Made by a program: the position numbers and the translations under genes. The notes beneath the pieces are model-generated. The model did no database searches. It was not told where the DNA came from and saw nothing but the letters and a program-made list of their open reading frames with translations. Shown one piece after another: positions 24,764 to 33,917 of a DNA stretch of 64,000 nt. This stretch comes from an uncultured Nitrospira sp. (GTDB taxonomy: Bacteria > Nitrospirota > Nitrospiria > Nitrospirales > Nitrospiraceae), in the NCBI GenBank assembly GCA_902500825.1, contig CABVRX010000019.1, forward strand, positions 1-64,000, in the 5' to 3' direction. Position 1 is the first letter of the stretch; each line of letters starts with the position of its first letter.

Positions 24764-26156
24764 TTGAAACAGCTTCTAGACAGTCTTACGTACACACGCT
24801 ACACTTTTCTGGTCTTCTCACAAGGTCCTTTCCCTGGAAAAATAAACGAGGTGCAATACCAATCTACTGTGCAATCGCCGAGCACCAGTACCGAGGTGAG
24901 CAGGCCGCCCTCTGTTCCGCAACCGGTCCAACAACCTTCGACGACGCAAGAGAAGCCAGCCGTGAAGCAGGAATCCACGACTGGCGGGACTGTGGCACCC
25001 AAGCCGCCCCAGGTGAAGACGATCACCGGCAAGGATGGCACGCCGATGGTGCTGATACCCACTGGGAGCTTTCGGATGGGCAGCACGAAAGACGGAGTAG
25101 ATCGAGCCATCAAGGACTGTGTCAGGGTATTGAAAAAAGATCAGTCAATCTGCGAAGTCTGGTATGAGCCGGAATCCCCTGCGCACAAGATTTCGATCAG
25201 CAGCTTTAATTTGGACCAATACGAAGTCACAAACCGTCTGTTTGGAAAATTTGTCGAGGTTACCGGGTATCGCACCACAGCGGAAGAAGAAGGAACGGCC
25301 TGGGGTCTGAAATGGTGAATGGAAGGATGTAACTGGGGCTACCTGGAAACAGCCGGAAGGTGGCGTGACGGTCTTTGCATCGAATCGGGTGGAACATCCG
25401 GTGGTGTCTGTCTCTTGGGAGGATGCTGACGCCTATTGTCGCTGGGCGGGAAAGCGGCTGCCGACGGAAGCGGAGTTCAAATATGCCACGCGGGCCGGGA
25501 CACAAACGAAGTATTGGTGGGGCAACGGTACGCCAGGCACGCGTAAGGTGGCCAATGTCGCGGATGCATTTCTGAATGAGAAGGATCCTGGTTGGGCGAT
25601 TATGGAGGGATATAACGACGGGTATGAGCGTACGGCACCAGTCGGCTCCTTTGAGCCCAATCTCTTCAACTTGTTTGACATGACGGGCAATGTAAGCGAA
25701 TGGACGACCGACTGGTACGATGCTGAGTACTATAGCAAGAGTCCGCAGCGTAATCCGAAAGGGCCTTCGAGCGGCGAGTATCGGGTGCTCCGCGGTGGGT
25801 CCTGGAACAATGAACCGGACAACGTGCGATCCGCAAACCGGAACAGGAACACACCGACGAAACGGGACGACAATATCGGGTTCCGTTGCGCCCAGGACGC
25901 CTGCCCGATGGTCAGAATTCGGACCTTCATGGGGGGAGGTTCGGAGTGTATTGTCGGGCGTTCAGACCGATCCCGGGCTGGTCGGATCCGACGCCGGTCA
26001 GCCGAAGAACGCACCACCTGTCTCTTGGGCCGGCCAAGTGATCCCATCACTGACCCAGGGCCGGTCCGACGTCGGGCGCAGCATGCCGGAAGGGAATGCG
26101 GGTGGCGTTTTGATGCCGGATCTTGTATAGGTCATCGGTATGCCTTCGAAATCTGA
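24764..26156 (+). pseudogene. SUMF1/FGE-like gene, frameshifted and without its start
   Basis: The first frame lacks a credible start (a TTG right after the repeat) and no signal peptide is seen. It has a Pro/Ser/Thr-rich linker and the SUMF1 opening MVLIPTGSFRMGSTKDG, and stops at TGA near 25316 after AEEEGTAWGLKW. The expected continuation (WKDVTGATWKQPEGG, then HPVVSVSWEDADAYCRWAGK and GNVSEWTTDWYD) is in another frame until GFRCAQDA near 25905. The tail to 26156 is of uncertain frame. The Cys pair of true FGE is absent (GGSWNNEPDNVRSAN). A one-base indel explains the break; sequencing error is possible. Confidence 0.8.
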
Positions 26157-27333
26157 AGGTCAACAACCTTCTTTACCGCATGGCCGGCAGCTACCCTCTA
26201 CAGGCGCCATTACTGACATGCAGCAGTCGCTGGATAACGCAGACGAGCCGGAGGCCGCCCGTAGGCCGTTTGACCAGGAGTCGTCCACCGAGACGTCCCG
26301 CCCCGAGGCGCTGGACGCGCCGGTAGAGTCCTTCTCTCCTGAGAGCACAACAAAAGGTCCAGAAGCCGAACCACCGCCGGCACAAACGGATGAGGACCGC
26401 CCTGGTGCATCAACTCGTGCAGCACGATCAAAACAGTCACCGTCATACCTCCTCATTGGAACGAGCTTGCTTCTGGTCACGGGAGCATTTGCGGGGCAAT
26501 GGATCTTGTCACATATCCCTTCTTCTATTATCACGAGGATTCCGTCAGTATTCCAGCCAACGGAATCACTACGTACCCAGAGCCAGGGGATTACGCCGGA
26601 CCCTGGGCCCGCGCCGATGGTCCTGGTGCCGGCTGGGGAGTTCATGATGGAGGCGCGGCAGGATGACAAAATGGCCGACAAGGATGAGCGGATAACCCAT
26701 GCGGTGTATCTGGATGCCTTCTCCATCGACCAATATGAGATCACCACCGCTCGCTACGCCAAATTCGTTCAAGCGACGAAACGATCTGCGCCAAAGTATT
26801 GGTCTGAAGAGGTCCTGAAGCAGCATGAACGCAAGCCGGTGGTGGGGGTGGACTGGAATGACGCTGTCGCCTACTGCTCTTGGGCAGGAAAACGCTTGCC
26901 CACCGAAGCCGAATGGGAGAAAGCGGCGCGAGGGACCGACCAACGTCTGTATCCATGGGGGAATGCGGAGCCCAGTCAGCAGCGGGCAAATTTCGACCAC
27001 TGTTGTGATTCGAACCACTATGGGGACCTGACCGACGTCGGATCCTTTGACGGAGGGACAAGTCCTTACGGTGTTCACGATATGGCCGGCAACGTGTGGG
27101 AATGGGTGGCGGATTGGTCCGACGAGGGCTATTACGGCAAGAGCCGAGAGCGTAATCCGACAAGGCTTTCGAGTGGTGACAAACGTGTGGTCCGCGGTGG
27201 GGCCTGGGACTCGGCTCCAGCCTACATCCGATCCTCGTACCGGCTCAGGCTCTCTCCCATGTTTCGGCTTGACAATATCGGGTTTCGTTGTGCCCGGGAC
27301 GTTCCGAGATATGCTTTACGCTTGGGTCCTTGA
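26140..27333 (+). CDS. SUMF1/FGE-like protein with N-terminal membrane anchor
   Basis: The 397-residue product has a polar 100-residue N-terminus rich in Glu/Pro/Ser, one transmembrane helix (about 103-122, YLLIGTSLLLVTGAFAGQWI) and a SUMF1 domain from about residue 158. Signatures are MVLVPAGEFMMEA, GKRLPTEAEWEKAARG, DMAGNVWEWVADWSDE and NIGFRCARD. The sequence after Arg-Gly-Gly is AWDSAPAYIRSSYRL without the catalytic Cys pair. It follows the frameshifted homologue by a few bases, suggesting tandem duplication. The domain probably faces the periplasm. Confidence 0.8.
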   Translation: MPSKSEGQQPSLPHGRQLPSTGAITDMQQSLDNADEPEAARRPFDQESSTETSRPEALDAPVESFSPESTTKGPEAEPPPAQTDEDRPGASTRAARSKQSPSYLLIGTSLLLVTGAFAGQWILSHIPSSIITRIPSVFQPTESLRTQSQGITPDPGPAPMVLVPAGEFMMEARQDDKMADKDERITHAVYLDAFSIDQYEITTARYAKFVQATKRSAPKYWSEEVLKQHERKPVVGVDWNDAVAYCSWAGKRLPTEAEWEKAARGTDQRLYPWGNAEPSQQRANFDHCCDSNHYGDLTDVGSFDGGTSPYGVHDMAGNVWEWVADWSDEGYYGKSRERNPTRLSSGDKRVVRGGAWDSAPAYIRSSYRLRLSPMFRLDNIGFRCARDVPRYALRLGP

Positions 27334-27347
27334 ACGATGGGATGCGC

Positions 27348-27680
27348 TTACATCGACAGCTTCTCTGCCACGTTTCTCATCTGCACACCGTGAATCAGTG
27401 ACGCGCCGCCGCGGATGGCGCAGGCGACGTGGACCGCTTCGGTCATCTCTTCCACGTTGGATCCCTTTTCCAGCGATGCCTGGGTGTAGGCGTCGATGCA
27501 GTACGGACATTGGACCGTATGCGCGACGGCCAGTGCAATGAGCGCCTTTTCCCGTTCTGTCAGCGCGCCTTCAGCAAAGACAGCGCTGTAATAATTCATG
27601 AATTTATCCCATAGGTCTTTGTTTGCCTTTCCCATGTCCGAAAACTTGCCTAGATCATGTGAGTGATAGTACGAGTCCAT
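27348..27680 (-). CDS. AhpD/carboxymuconolactone-decarboxylase-like protein
   Basis: The 110-residue product starts at MDSYYHSHDLGKFSDMGKAN with GGGAGG upstream. It has the AhpD-like core GALTEREKALIALAVAHTVQCPYCIDAYTQASLEKG, with a Cys-Pro-Tyr-Cys redox pair and following acidic and His residues. It closely resembles the small peroxidase-like protein often found beside arsenosugar biosynthesis genes, but no ArsS-type radical SAM enzyme is present here. It likely acts as a thiol peroxidase-like or alkylhydroperoxidase protein. Likely co-transcribed with 27735-28013. Confidence 0.85.
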   Translation of the reverse strand: MDSYYHSHDLGKFSDMGKANKDLWDKFMNYYSAVFAEGALTEREKALIALAVAHTVQCPYCIDAYTQASLEKGSNVEEMTEAVHVACAIRGGASLIHGVQMRNVAEKLSM

Positions 27681-27734
27681 ACGAACCTCCCATGCAACTG
27701 TAATGAAGAAAAGAGCAAACAGGGCGTGGAGCAA

Positions 27735-28013
27735 TCAGGCATTGCCCGGAGGCATGGGGTCTGTCTCAGACAGGGCTTTGGAAAAGCGATCACCGACGAT
27801 GTCAGTGGCCTTCGCCATGAGGTCCCTCACTTCTTGCCATTCATTGGGCAGCAGGTCTTGCTTCAACTGTGGATGGATCGCCCACTGGGCTTCAACTTGT
27901 GTTCCCTTGCGGCTGACTAGCACGCGCAGCAGTTCCACGTCCCAGGTCGGGTCGGCAGGATTATCATTGGACGGTGGCATATTCACTTCAGAAGGAGGGA
28001 GAGCCTGTGCCAT
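27735..28013 (-). CDS. Conserved hypothetical protein, 92 residues
   Basis: A soluble product with proline-rich N-terminus (MAQALPPSEVNMPPSNDN) and a compact charged domain (WDVELLRVLVSRKG; KQDLLPNEWQEVRDLMAKATDIVGD). GGGGTATGT precedes the ATG. It lies between inositol monophosphatase and the AhpD-like gene on one strand, 54 bases from the latter. Family unknown. Confidence 0.55.
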   Translation of the reverse strand: MAQALPPSEVNMPPSNDNPADPTWDVELLRVLVSRKGTQVEAQWAIHPQLKQDLLPNEWQEVRDLMAKATDIVGDRFSKALSETDPMPPGNA

Positions 28014-28072
28014 ACATACCCCTCAGTGTAACTCGTTCACACGGCATACTGTATTCGGAGCTATTCTGTATA

Positions 28073-28897
28073 TCAAGGGGTCTTTTGGTTAAGGACTGCG
28101 AGCATCGCATTGTGGATCTGTCCATTGCTTGCCACGAGTTCCCGTCCATAAATTGAAAGATCTTTTCCGCCGAAATCGGTCAACCGCCCGCCGGCCTCGC
28201 GCACGATCACCGACCCGGCCGCCATGTCCCATGGATTGAGCCGGACTTCCCAGAACCCATCGAAGCGTCCTGCCGCCACATAGCAGAGATCCAATGCCGC
28301 AGACCCCGTTCTTCTGAGCCCCTGGGCCTTGAGGGCAAATCTGACGAAATGGTCGAGGTTATTGTGCGGTGTTTCTCTGATGTCGTACGCAAAGCCTGTC
28401 ACCAATAGACTGCTGTCGAGAGTCCTCGCATTGGACACATGGATGGGGCGACCGTTCAACTGCGCACCTCGCTGTTCTACAGCGGTGAATAGTTCGCCTC
28501 GTGAAGGATCGAAGATCACGCCGAGCACACAGCGCCCCTCGTACTCGAGGCCGATGGAGACGCAGTAGGTTGGATAGCCATGCGCAAAATTGGTTGTCCC
28601 ATCCAATGGATCGATGATCCACAGATAGGGCGACGGTGTTTCTTCGAGGCGGCCTCGCTCTTCGGCCAAGAACCGATGGGTTGGGAAATGAGCCTGGATG
28701 CAGTCGATGACGCACTGCTCAGCAGCACGGTCTGCGTCGGTGACCAGATTGACGGGGTTCTTATACTCGATGCGAAAACCGGCTTCTGCATATTTAAGAA
28801 GGAGTGCACCGGCAGCGTGGCTGGCGGCGACGGCCGCTTGAAGGAGTATGTCACGCGAGATTGGGTCGTCTGAAATTGGCACGCCTGGTTGTAACAT
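28073..28897 (-). CDS. suhB: Inositol-1-monophosphatase family phosphatase (SuhB-like)
   Basis: The 274-residue protein has the metal-binding motifs of the family: TDADRAAEQ with the first Glu/Asp, LAEERG, WIIDPLDGTTNFAHGYP and NPWDMAAGSVIVREAGGRL. These proteins hydrolyse inositol or sugar phosphates with magnesium; SuhB in enterobacteria also assists rRNA transcription. The start at MLQPGVP has no strong ribosome-binding site, and a longer in-frame start adds 23 residues. It heads the three-gene minus-strand group 27348-28897. Confidence 0.92.
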   Translation of the reverse strand: MLQPGVPISDDPISRDILLQAAVAASHAAGALLLKYAEAGFRIEYKNPVNLVTDADRAAEQCVIDCIQAHFPTHRFLAEERGRLEETPSPYLWIIDPLDGTTNFAHGYPTYCVSIGLEYEGRCVLGVIFDPSRGELFTAVEQRGAQLNGRPIHVSNARTLDSSLLVTGFAYDIRETPHNNLDHFVRFALKAQGLRRTGSAALDLCYVAAGRFDGFWEVRLNPWDMAAGSVIVREAGGRLTDFGGKDLSIYGRELVASNGQIHNAMLAVLNQKTP

Positions 28898-29028
28898 GGC
28901 TGGTCTGTCGAATTGAGGAAAATCATAGCCTTGAACAAGTGCAAGGCTTATCAATACAATATACAAAAGGATTACTTGCGTGCAATATGCCGAACATAGT
29001 AAATGACATATGAGTTAAATAATAAGTC

Positions 29029-29069
29029 TTGACAGAGTTTACAAGCAATGCTATAAAGCAAGCATGCTT
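29029..29069 (+). promoter_or_regulatory. Consensus sigma-70 promoter with operator-like palindrome
   Basis: TTGACA (29029-29034), a 17-base spacer and TATAAA (29052-29057) precede the HARE-HTH gene. The palindrome AAGCATGCTT (29060-29069) overlaps the predicted start point. The palindrome could be an autoregulatory site. Confidence 0.7.
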
Positions 29070-29080
29070 TATGTGAGGAA

Positions 29081-29599
29081 ATGGTGGAGGAATTAACAGA
29101 CATCCTCGTTGGTCTGGAGCAACGGATTAACGCATACAAGAGTCGGTTCCAGGAGCTAGAGAAGAAGCGTCGTCGACTTGATGACGAAATTGCCACTATT
29201 AAGAAGTATCTTGAGCTTGCAGAAACCCTCTACCGTGTCGAGGCTGATAAGGCCAAGCTCGCCAGTCTTTCCAACCAAATCATTACACCGGATGATTCCA
29301 AAGGGATTCGTCCCGTACCGGTTATGGACGTCACCGATCAGTCGCGGGAAATTCTTCTCGGGCGAAGTAAGTATGTGGGGAAAAGTGTCCCTCAGGCAGC
29401 CTATGAAATTCTCCGTGAATCGAATCGCGCGATGCACGCGAAAGAGCTGGTGCAGCGTTTAATCGAAGGCGGGTTACAGATCAAAGGGAAAACGCCGCTT
29501 ACGTCGATCGCGACGTCACTCAAGCGCGATAAACGCTTTAGAAAGGTCGGTCCTAATACATTTGAAGCCTTAGACGATATGTTGATTCAAGCTGTGTAG
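29081..29599 (+). CDS. Coiled-coil plus HARE-HTH domain protein
   Basis: The 172-residue protein has an N-terminal coiled coil (about residues 10-65, LEQRINAYKSRFQELEKKRRRLDDEI) and a winged-helix domain (about 100-168). The latter is SVPQAAYEILRESNRAMHAKELVQRL and GKTPLTSIATSLKRDKRFRKVGPNTFEAL, the HARE-HTH pattern. HARE-HTH domains occur in chromatin proteins, restriction enzymes and RNA polymerase delta, and are proposed to sense or bind nucleic acid. As a free-standing dimeric protein, it could be a nucleoid or regulatory factor. The ATG follows GAGGAA at short spacing. Confidence 0.75.
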   Translation: MVEELTDILVGLEQRINAYKSRFQELEKKRRRLDDEIATIKKYLELAETLYRVEADKAKLASLSNQIITPDDSKGIRPVPVMDVTDQSREILLGRSKYVGKSVPQAAYEILRESNRAMHAKELVQRLIEGGLQIKGKTPLTSIATSLKRDKRFRKVGPNTFEALDDMLIQAV

Positions 29600-29648
29600 T
29601 CGATCAGTTAATGAATCTAACGTGATACTGCGAAGGGGGGTGAGACTC

Positions 29649-29687
29649 TTGGCAACAAAGAAGGCAGCGAAGAAGAAGAAGAAGTAA
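29649..29687 (+). CDS. 12-residue lysine-rich ORF (MATKKAAKKKKK)
   Basis: TTG at 29649, preceded by AAGGGGGGTGA, opens a frame reading ATKKAAKKKKK and stops at TAA. It resembles the start of the lysine-rich histone H1-like proteins with A-A-K-K repeats. It is either an unusually short peptide or the remnant of a longer gene. A strong hairpin follows 13 bases later. Confidence 0.3.
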   Translation: MATKKAAKKKKK

Positions 29688-29700
29688 TCCCCGCCATGAT

Positions 29701-29739
29701 GGTACGCCGGCGGGCAAGGCCACTTGCCCCCGGCGTACC
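29701..29739 (+). terminator. Long GC-rich hairpin
   Basis: GGTACGCCGG pairs with CCGGCGTACC and GGGCAAG with CTTGCCC, a 17-bp stem with one bulge and a four-base loop. No T run follows. It lies between the lysine-rich ORF and the convergent lpxC, and probably ends the upstream transcript. Confidence 0.6.
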
Positions 29740-29826
29740 ATACTGCACCGCGATGTTCTGAAGTGAGAAGGGCGTCCAACCGAAGAGAATGGAAATCAGC
29801 CCGATACCGAGACTATCCTTGATAGA

Positions 29827-30756
29827 CTAAGAAGCTTGAAGTGCAACGGCCGGCTGTAGGTGAAGCGCATGTGAAGCCGATCGCTTGCCTGCTCCTGAAG
29901 GTTCCGCATTCAGAAGCACCCACTTCTCCGTCTGCGTCAGGATCTGCTGGACCAACCGAGTGTGGAGCGCATGCCCAGACCGGTCTGCGATAATGTGACC
30001 GATGAAGGGCATTCCCAGAAGAGAAAAGTCACCGATCAAATCGAGGATCTTGTGACGGACAAACTCATCATCGAATCGAAGACCGGATTCATTGACGATG
30101 CCGTCATTCGACAGCACGATGGTGTTATCTAGCGTTCCACCTTTGCCGAGCCCTCGAGCCCACAATGCTTGGACTTCGTACAGAAACCCAAAGGTCCTGG
30201 CCTCGGCAATCTCATTCTCAAACGCACCGACCGAGCAGTCATGCGCATAGGTCTGCGTCTTGATCAGAGGATGCTCATACTGGATGGAGTAGGTGATTCT
30301 CGGAGTGGAGGACGGTTCGATCCGAACACGCTTCGATCCTTCGACCACCTCAATCGGGGCCATAATTTTAAGAAACGGCTGCTTCCGCTCCTGGGGAACG
30401 ATGCCGACGGACTGAATCAGCCGGACGAACGGTGCGGCGCTTCCATCCATGACCGGAACTTCGCTTGCTGATATATCAATGAAAACGTTGTCGATATGAA
30501 GGCCGCACAGCGCTGATAGCAGATGCTCAATGGTTTGAACTTGGAATCCATTGCCGCTGATGGCCGTACACAATTCGGTTGGGACCCGGTGTTCAATAGA
30601 GGCGGAAAGATACGTATCAACGTCCGTTTTACGTTTGACAAAAACCACACCGGTGTCAGGCGGAGCGGGCCGCAGCGTAATTGACGCCGACTGGCCGGAG
30701 TGAAGTCCTACACCAGAACAGGTTACTGCCGAGGCCAAGGTTTGTTGATTACGCAC
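29827..30756 (-). CDS. lpxC: LpxC, lipid A deacetylase
   Basis: The 309-residue protein starts at GTG with GGAGG upstream. It has the family opening QQTLASAVTCSGVGLHSG and zinc ligands His78 (TIEHLLSAL), His235 and Asp239 (RHKILDLIGD), plus catalytic His262 (SGHALH). These match E. coli numbering (79, 238, 242, 265). LpxC removes the acetyl group from UDP-3-O-acyl-GlcNAc, the committed step of lipid A synthesis. Its presence shows an LPS-bearing outer membrane. Confidence 0.97.
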   Translation of the reverse strand: MRNQQTLASAVTCSGVGLHSGQSASITLRPAPPDTGVVFVKRKTDVDTYLSASIEHRVPTELCTAISGNGFQVQTIEHLLSALCGLHIDNVFIDISASEVPVMDGSAAPFVRLIQSVGIVPQERKQPFLKIMAPIEVVEGSKRVRIEPSSTPRITYSIQYEHPLIKTQTYAHDCSVGAFENEIAEARTFGFLYEVQALWARGLGKGGTLDNTIVLSNDGIVNESGLRFDDEFVRHKILDLIGDFSLLGMPFIGHIIADRSGHALHTRLVQQILTQTEKWVLLNAEPSGAGKRSASHALHLQPAVALQAS

Positions 30757-31298
30757 AAGTCCTCCATCATAGAGACAAATGCTTAAACACAGTCATCCGT
30801 ATTACTGCAAAGCAATTCGTGTGCCTAAATACTATGTCTATAAATAATTGTTATTCAAGGTGAATACAATGAATATCCAAAATTATGACTGTATCTTAAA
30901 AAACACAACTGTGTTTTTCAAGAAAGAGGTCTCGGAAGAAGTTGGGCAGTTATAGGTCGAGGTATGACGCCGGTGTTTCCTCGGCACGAAGTGGAAGCGA
31001 TCGGCACCGTTCCACATGGCGTTACGGCATCATGATCCAATACGCAGGTAGGCGTAAGGTAGAAGAGAGTATCAGAGAAGGATGTCATCACTCAGATAAC
31101 CGGTTGGAATAGTATTGTGGCGCTCGACGTTTTCGAACAACTGGAGTTCCAAGTCAAGGGGGAACGCCACGGCCTGGATTACGAATCATCAATGTATGAC
31201 ATCCTGGTGGTGTGTACCAAATCAGCAACTACCGCTGTGTCGAGTTCATCATGAGACATCTCTGATGATCCCATGATTTTTCGTGAATTCAAGCGGTG
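30757..31298. other. AT-rich gap between lpxC and sdhC
   Basis: The lpxC side (30780-30930) is AT-rich and holds a near-palindrome at 30895-30922 whose arms are AAAAACAC and GTGTTTTT around a four-base loop. Further on, 31117-31254 is a 46-codon frame from GTG that looks protein-like (VALDVFEQLEFQVKGERHGL) but has no ribosome-binding site. It may be a gene remnant. No RNA gene is recognised. Confidence 0.4.
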
Positions 31299-31304
31299 TA
31301 TAAT
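31299..31304 (+). promoter_or_regulatory. TATAAT box directly before sdhC
   Basis: TATAAT ends nine bases before the sdhC ATG at 31313. Transcription would begin near 31311, giving a leaderless or almost leaderless mRNA. The -35 region is T-rich without a good consensus. Confidence 0.5.
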
Positions 31305-31312
31305 GTTTGCGG

Positions 31313-31993
31313 ATGGCACGCCCCTCCAACCATTTCCAGTCCTCAGTCGGCAGTAAAGTCGTCATGGCCTTGAGCGGGCTGGGGCTCGTGATCTATGTCA
31401 TTTTTCATATGTTGGGAAATCTTCAGGTGTTTGAAGGGGCCCATGCGCTCAATGGCTATGCGGCATTTCTCCGCGACATGCCAATTCTCTTGTGGACAGC
31501 CAGGATTGGGTTGCTGAATCTTGCGGCTCTTCACATCATACTCGCAATCCGGTTGACCTTGCGCAATCATCGTGCTCGCCCGGTCGCTTATACGGTCCGT
31601 GAGTATCGCCAAGCATCTTTTGCATCCCGCACAATGGCTGCCTCAGGCCTTGTGCTCTTGCTCTTCCTCATATTTCACCTGTTGCATCTGACGGCCGGCG
31701 TCATCGATCCCTCTTCCGTCGATCGCCTCGATACCGAAGGACATCGTGATGTCTATGGAAAGGTCGTCCATGCCTTTCAAAATCCCTTCATCGTGGCCCT
31801 CTACTTGGCAGGTCAGTTGGGGCTGGGCTTGCATCTGAACCATGCGGTCACCAGCAGTTTACAGACATTGGGGTTGGAACATGCCGCATTCAACCGACTC
31901 TTCAAGGCAGCCGGTCCCGCGATTGCGCTGGTGGTCGTTCTTGGCAATGTCGCCATCATCCTGGCCATCTTCTTAGGCATTGTACGAGGATGA
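31313..31993 (+). CDS. sdhC: Succinate dehydrogenase cytochrome b subunit
   Basis: The 226-residue protein has five hydrophobic helices (starts near 12, 49, 98, 145, 191 in this numbering) and conserved His residues in several. This is the layout of the single large di-haem cytochrome b subunit of type B enzymes (Wolinella, Bacteroides, Bacillus). [25 protein letters not shown] opens the first helix. It anchors SdhAB to the membrane and passes electrons to quinone. It overlaps sdhA by four bases. The start at the ATG 31313 is preferred over an upstream TTG. Confidence 0.9.
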   Translation: MARPSNHFQSSVGSKVVMALSGLGLVIYVIFHMLGNLQVFEGAHALNGYAAFLRDMPILLWTARIGLLNLAALHIILAIRLTLRNHRARPVAYTVREYRQASFASRTMAASGLVLLLFLIFHLLHLTAGVIDPSSVDRLDTEGHRDVYGKVVHAFQNPFIVALYLAGQLGLGLHLNHAVTSSLQTLGLEHAAFNRLFKAAGPAIALVVVLGNVAIILAIFLGIVRG

Positions 31994-33903
31994 TGAAACT
32001 TGATCCAAAAATTCCTCCCGGCCCATTGGAAACCAAATGGGATCGGCGACGGTTCAGCGAAAAACTAGTGAGTCCGACGAACAAACGGAGAATCACGGTG
32101 ATCGTCGTCGGCACCGGCCTGGCTGGAGCCAGCGCAGCTTCGACCTTGGGACAGCTTGGCTATCAGGTGGAATGCTTTTGTTTTCAGGATAGTCCTCGAC
32201 GCGCCCACAGCATTGCGGCACAGGGAGGAATCAATGCGGCCAAGAATTACCAGGACGATGGAGACAGTGTGGGGCGATTGTTCTATGACACGATCAAAGG
32301 TGGAGACTTCCGCTCCCGCGAGGCCAATGTATACCGACTCGCCCAGGTGAGCACGCAAATCATCGATCAATGTGTGGCGCTCGGCATCCCGTTCGCCAGA
32401 GAGTACGGCGGGCAGTTGGCGAATCGTTCGTTTGGCGGCGTCCAAGTCTCACGGACCTTCTATTGTCGAGGGCAGACCGGACAGCAACTTCTCTTAGGGG
32501 CCTATTCCGCGCTCTGCTGGCAGATTGAGCGGGGACAGGTCACCATGCGCCCACGCACCGAAATGCTTGATCTTGTCATGATCGATGGACTGGCTCGAGG
32601 AATCGTGGCGCGCGATCTCGTCACGGGCCGGGTGAGTATTCATACGGCTCATGCCGTGGTTCTTGCAACCGGCGGCTACAGCAATGTGTACTATCTGTCG
32701 ACCAACGCGAGCGGCAGCAACGTGACGGCCACCTACCGGGCATGGAAGCAGGGCGCCGCGTTTGCGAATCCGTGCTTTACGCAGATCCACCCCACAGCGA
32801 TTCCTCCGGGTGACGCCCATCAGGCCAAGTTGACTCTGATGTCCGAATCGCTTCGCAACGACGGGCGACTGTGGGTCCCGACGATGCCGGCGGATCATCG
32901 GTGTCCAGGCGACATTCCCGCCGGAGAACGTGACTATTTTCTGGAACGCCGATACCCACGTTTCGGCAATCTGGCCCCACGAGATCTTGCATCCCGCGCC
33001 GTGAAAGCCGTGTGCGATGAAGGCCGTGGCGTCGGTCCTGGCGGCCAAGGCGTGTACCTGGATTTCGCCGACGTCATCGGTCAGCAGGGACTTGATGTGG
33101 TCCGTGAGCGCTACGGCAATCTCTTCGACATGTATCAGCGAATCACAGGGGAGGATGCCTACCACGCACCCATGCGAATTTACCCGGCGCCGCACTATAC
33201 AATGGGAGGGCTTTGGGTGGATTACAATCTCATGAGCACCATCCCGGGACTCTTTGTGATCGGTGAAGCGAATTTTGCGGATCACGGCGCCAATAGGCTT
33301 GGAGCCAGCTCGCTCATGCAAGGACTTGCCGACGGCTATTTCATCTTGCCCTATACGATCGGTCATTATTTGGCGACGGCGAAGCTCACTCCCGTTGGTG
33401 AAGATCATCAGGAATCTCGGGCGGCGCTTCAGCGCGTGACGAGCAGGGTCAGCCGTCTCCTGAATGCAAAGGGGTGTCGAACAGCTGCCTCATTTCACCG
33501 GGAAGTCGGTCAGTTGTTGTGGAATCACTGTGGCATGTCCCGCAATCAGGAAGGGCTCAAATCGGCGCTGACATCGATCCCGGCGCTACGGGAAGAATTT
33601 TGGCGGGATATCATGGTTCCGGGTTCGGGAGAGGCCTTCAACCAAGAATTGGAGTATGCGGGGCGAGTGGCCGACTATCTCGAATTCGCGGAGTTGCTGT
33701 GTCACGATGCCTTGCATCGGGAGGAGTCTTGTGGGGCGCACTTCCGAGAAGAGTATCAGACGGATGACGGCGAGCCGCAACGTGACGACAGTCGCTTCGC
33801 GCACGTGGCCGCATGGGAGTACCGAGAAGGGACATCGCCCGTCCTCCATAAGGAGTCCCTGGCCTTCGAGTTTGTACAGCCGACAACAAGAAGTTATCAG
33901 TAA
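31990..33903 (+). CDS. sdhA: Succinate dehydrogenase/fumarate reductase flavoprotein subunit
   Basis: The 637-residue flavoprotein has the dinucleotide motif [17 protein letters not shown] and the covalent FAD His73 in [15 protein letters not shown]. It also has the active-site region [10 protein letters not shown], then [12 protein letters not shown] and [17 protein letters not shown] near the C-terminal half. In the type B complex, it oxidises succinate or reduces fumarate. The gene order C-A-B with translational overlap matches this class. The N-terminus is about 30 residues longer than typical. Confidence 0.95.
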   Translation: MMKLDPKIPPGPLETKWDRRRFSEKLVSPTNKRRITVIVVGTGLAGASAASTLGQLGYQVECFCFQDSPRRAHSIAAQGGINAAKNYQDDGDSVGRLFYDTIKGGDFRSREANVYRLAQVSTQIIDQCVALGIPFAREYGGQLANRSFGGVQVSRTFYCRGQTGQQLLLGAYSALCWQIERGQVTMRPRTEMLDLVMIDGLARGIVARDLVTGRVSIHTAHAVVLATGGYSNVYYLSTNASGSNVTATYRAWKQGAAFANPCFTQIHPTAIPPGDAHQAKLTLMSESLRNDGRLWVPTMPADHRCPGDIPAGERDYFLERRYPRFGNLAPRDLASRAVKAVCDEGRGVGPGGQGVYLDFADVIGQQGLDVVRERYGNLFDMYQRITGEDAYHAPMRIYPAPHYTMGGLWVDYNLMSTIPGLFVIGEANFADHGANRLGASSLMQGLADGYFILPYTIGHYLATAKLTPVGEDHQESRAALQRVTSRVSRLLNAKGCRTAASFHREVGQLLWNHCGMSRNQEGLKSALTSIPALREEFWRDIMVPGSGEAFNQELEYAGRVADYLEFAELLCHDALHREESCGAHFREEYQTDDGEPQRDDSRFAHVAAWEYREGTSPVLHKESLAFEFVQPTTRSYQ

Positions 33904-33917
33904 TCGGCATCCGCATC

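Noticed and set aside
31117-31254. 46-codon frame upstream of sdhC as a real gene
   Set aside because: No ribosome-binding site or conserved start; kept only as a possible remnant.
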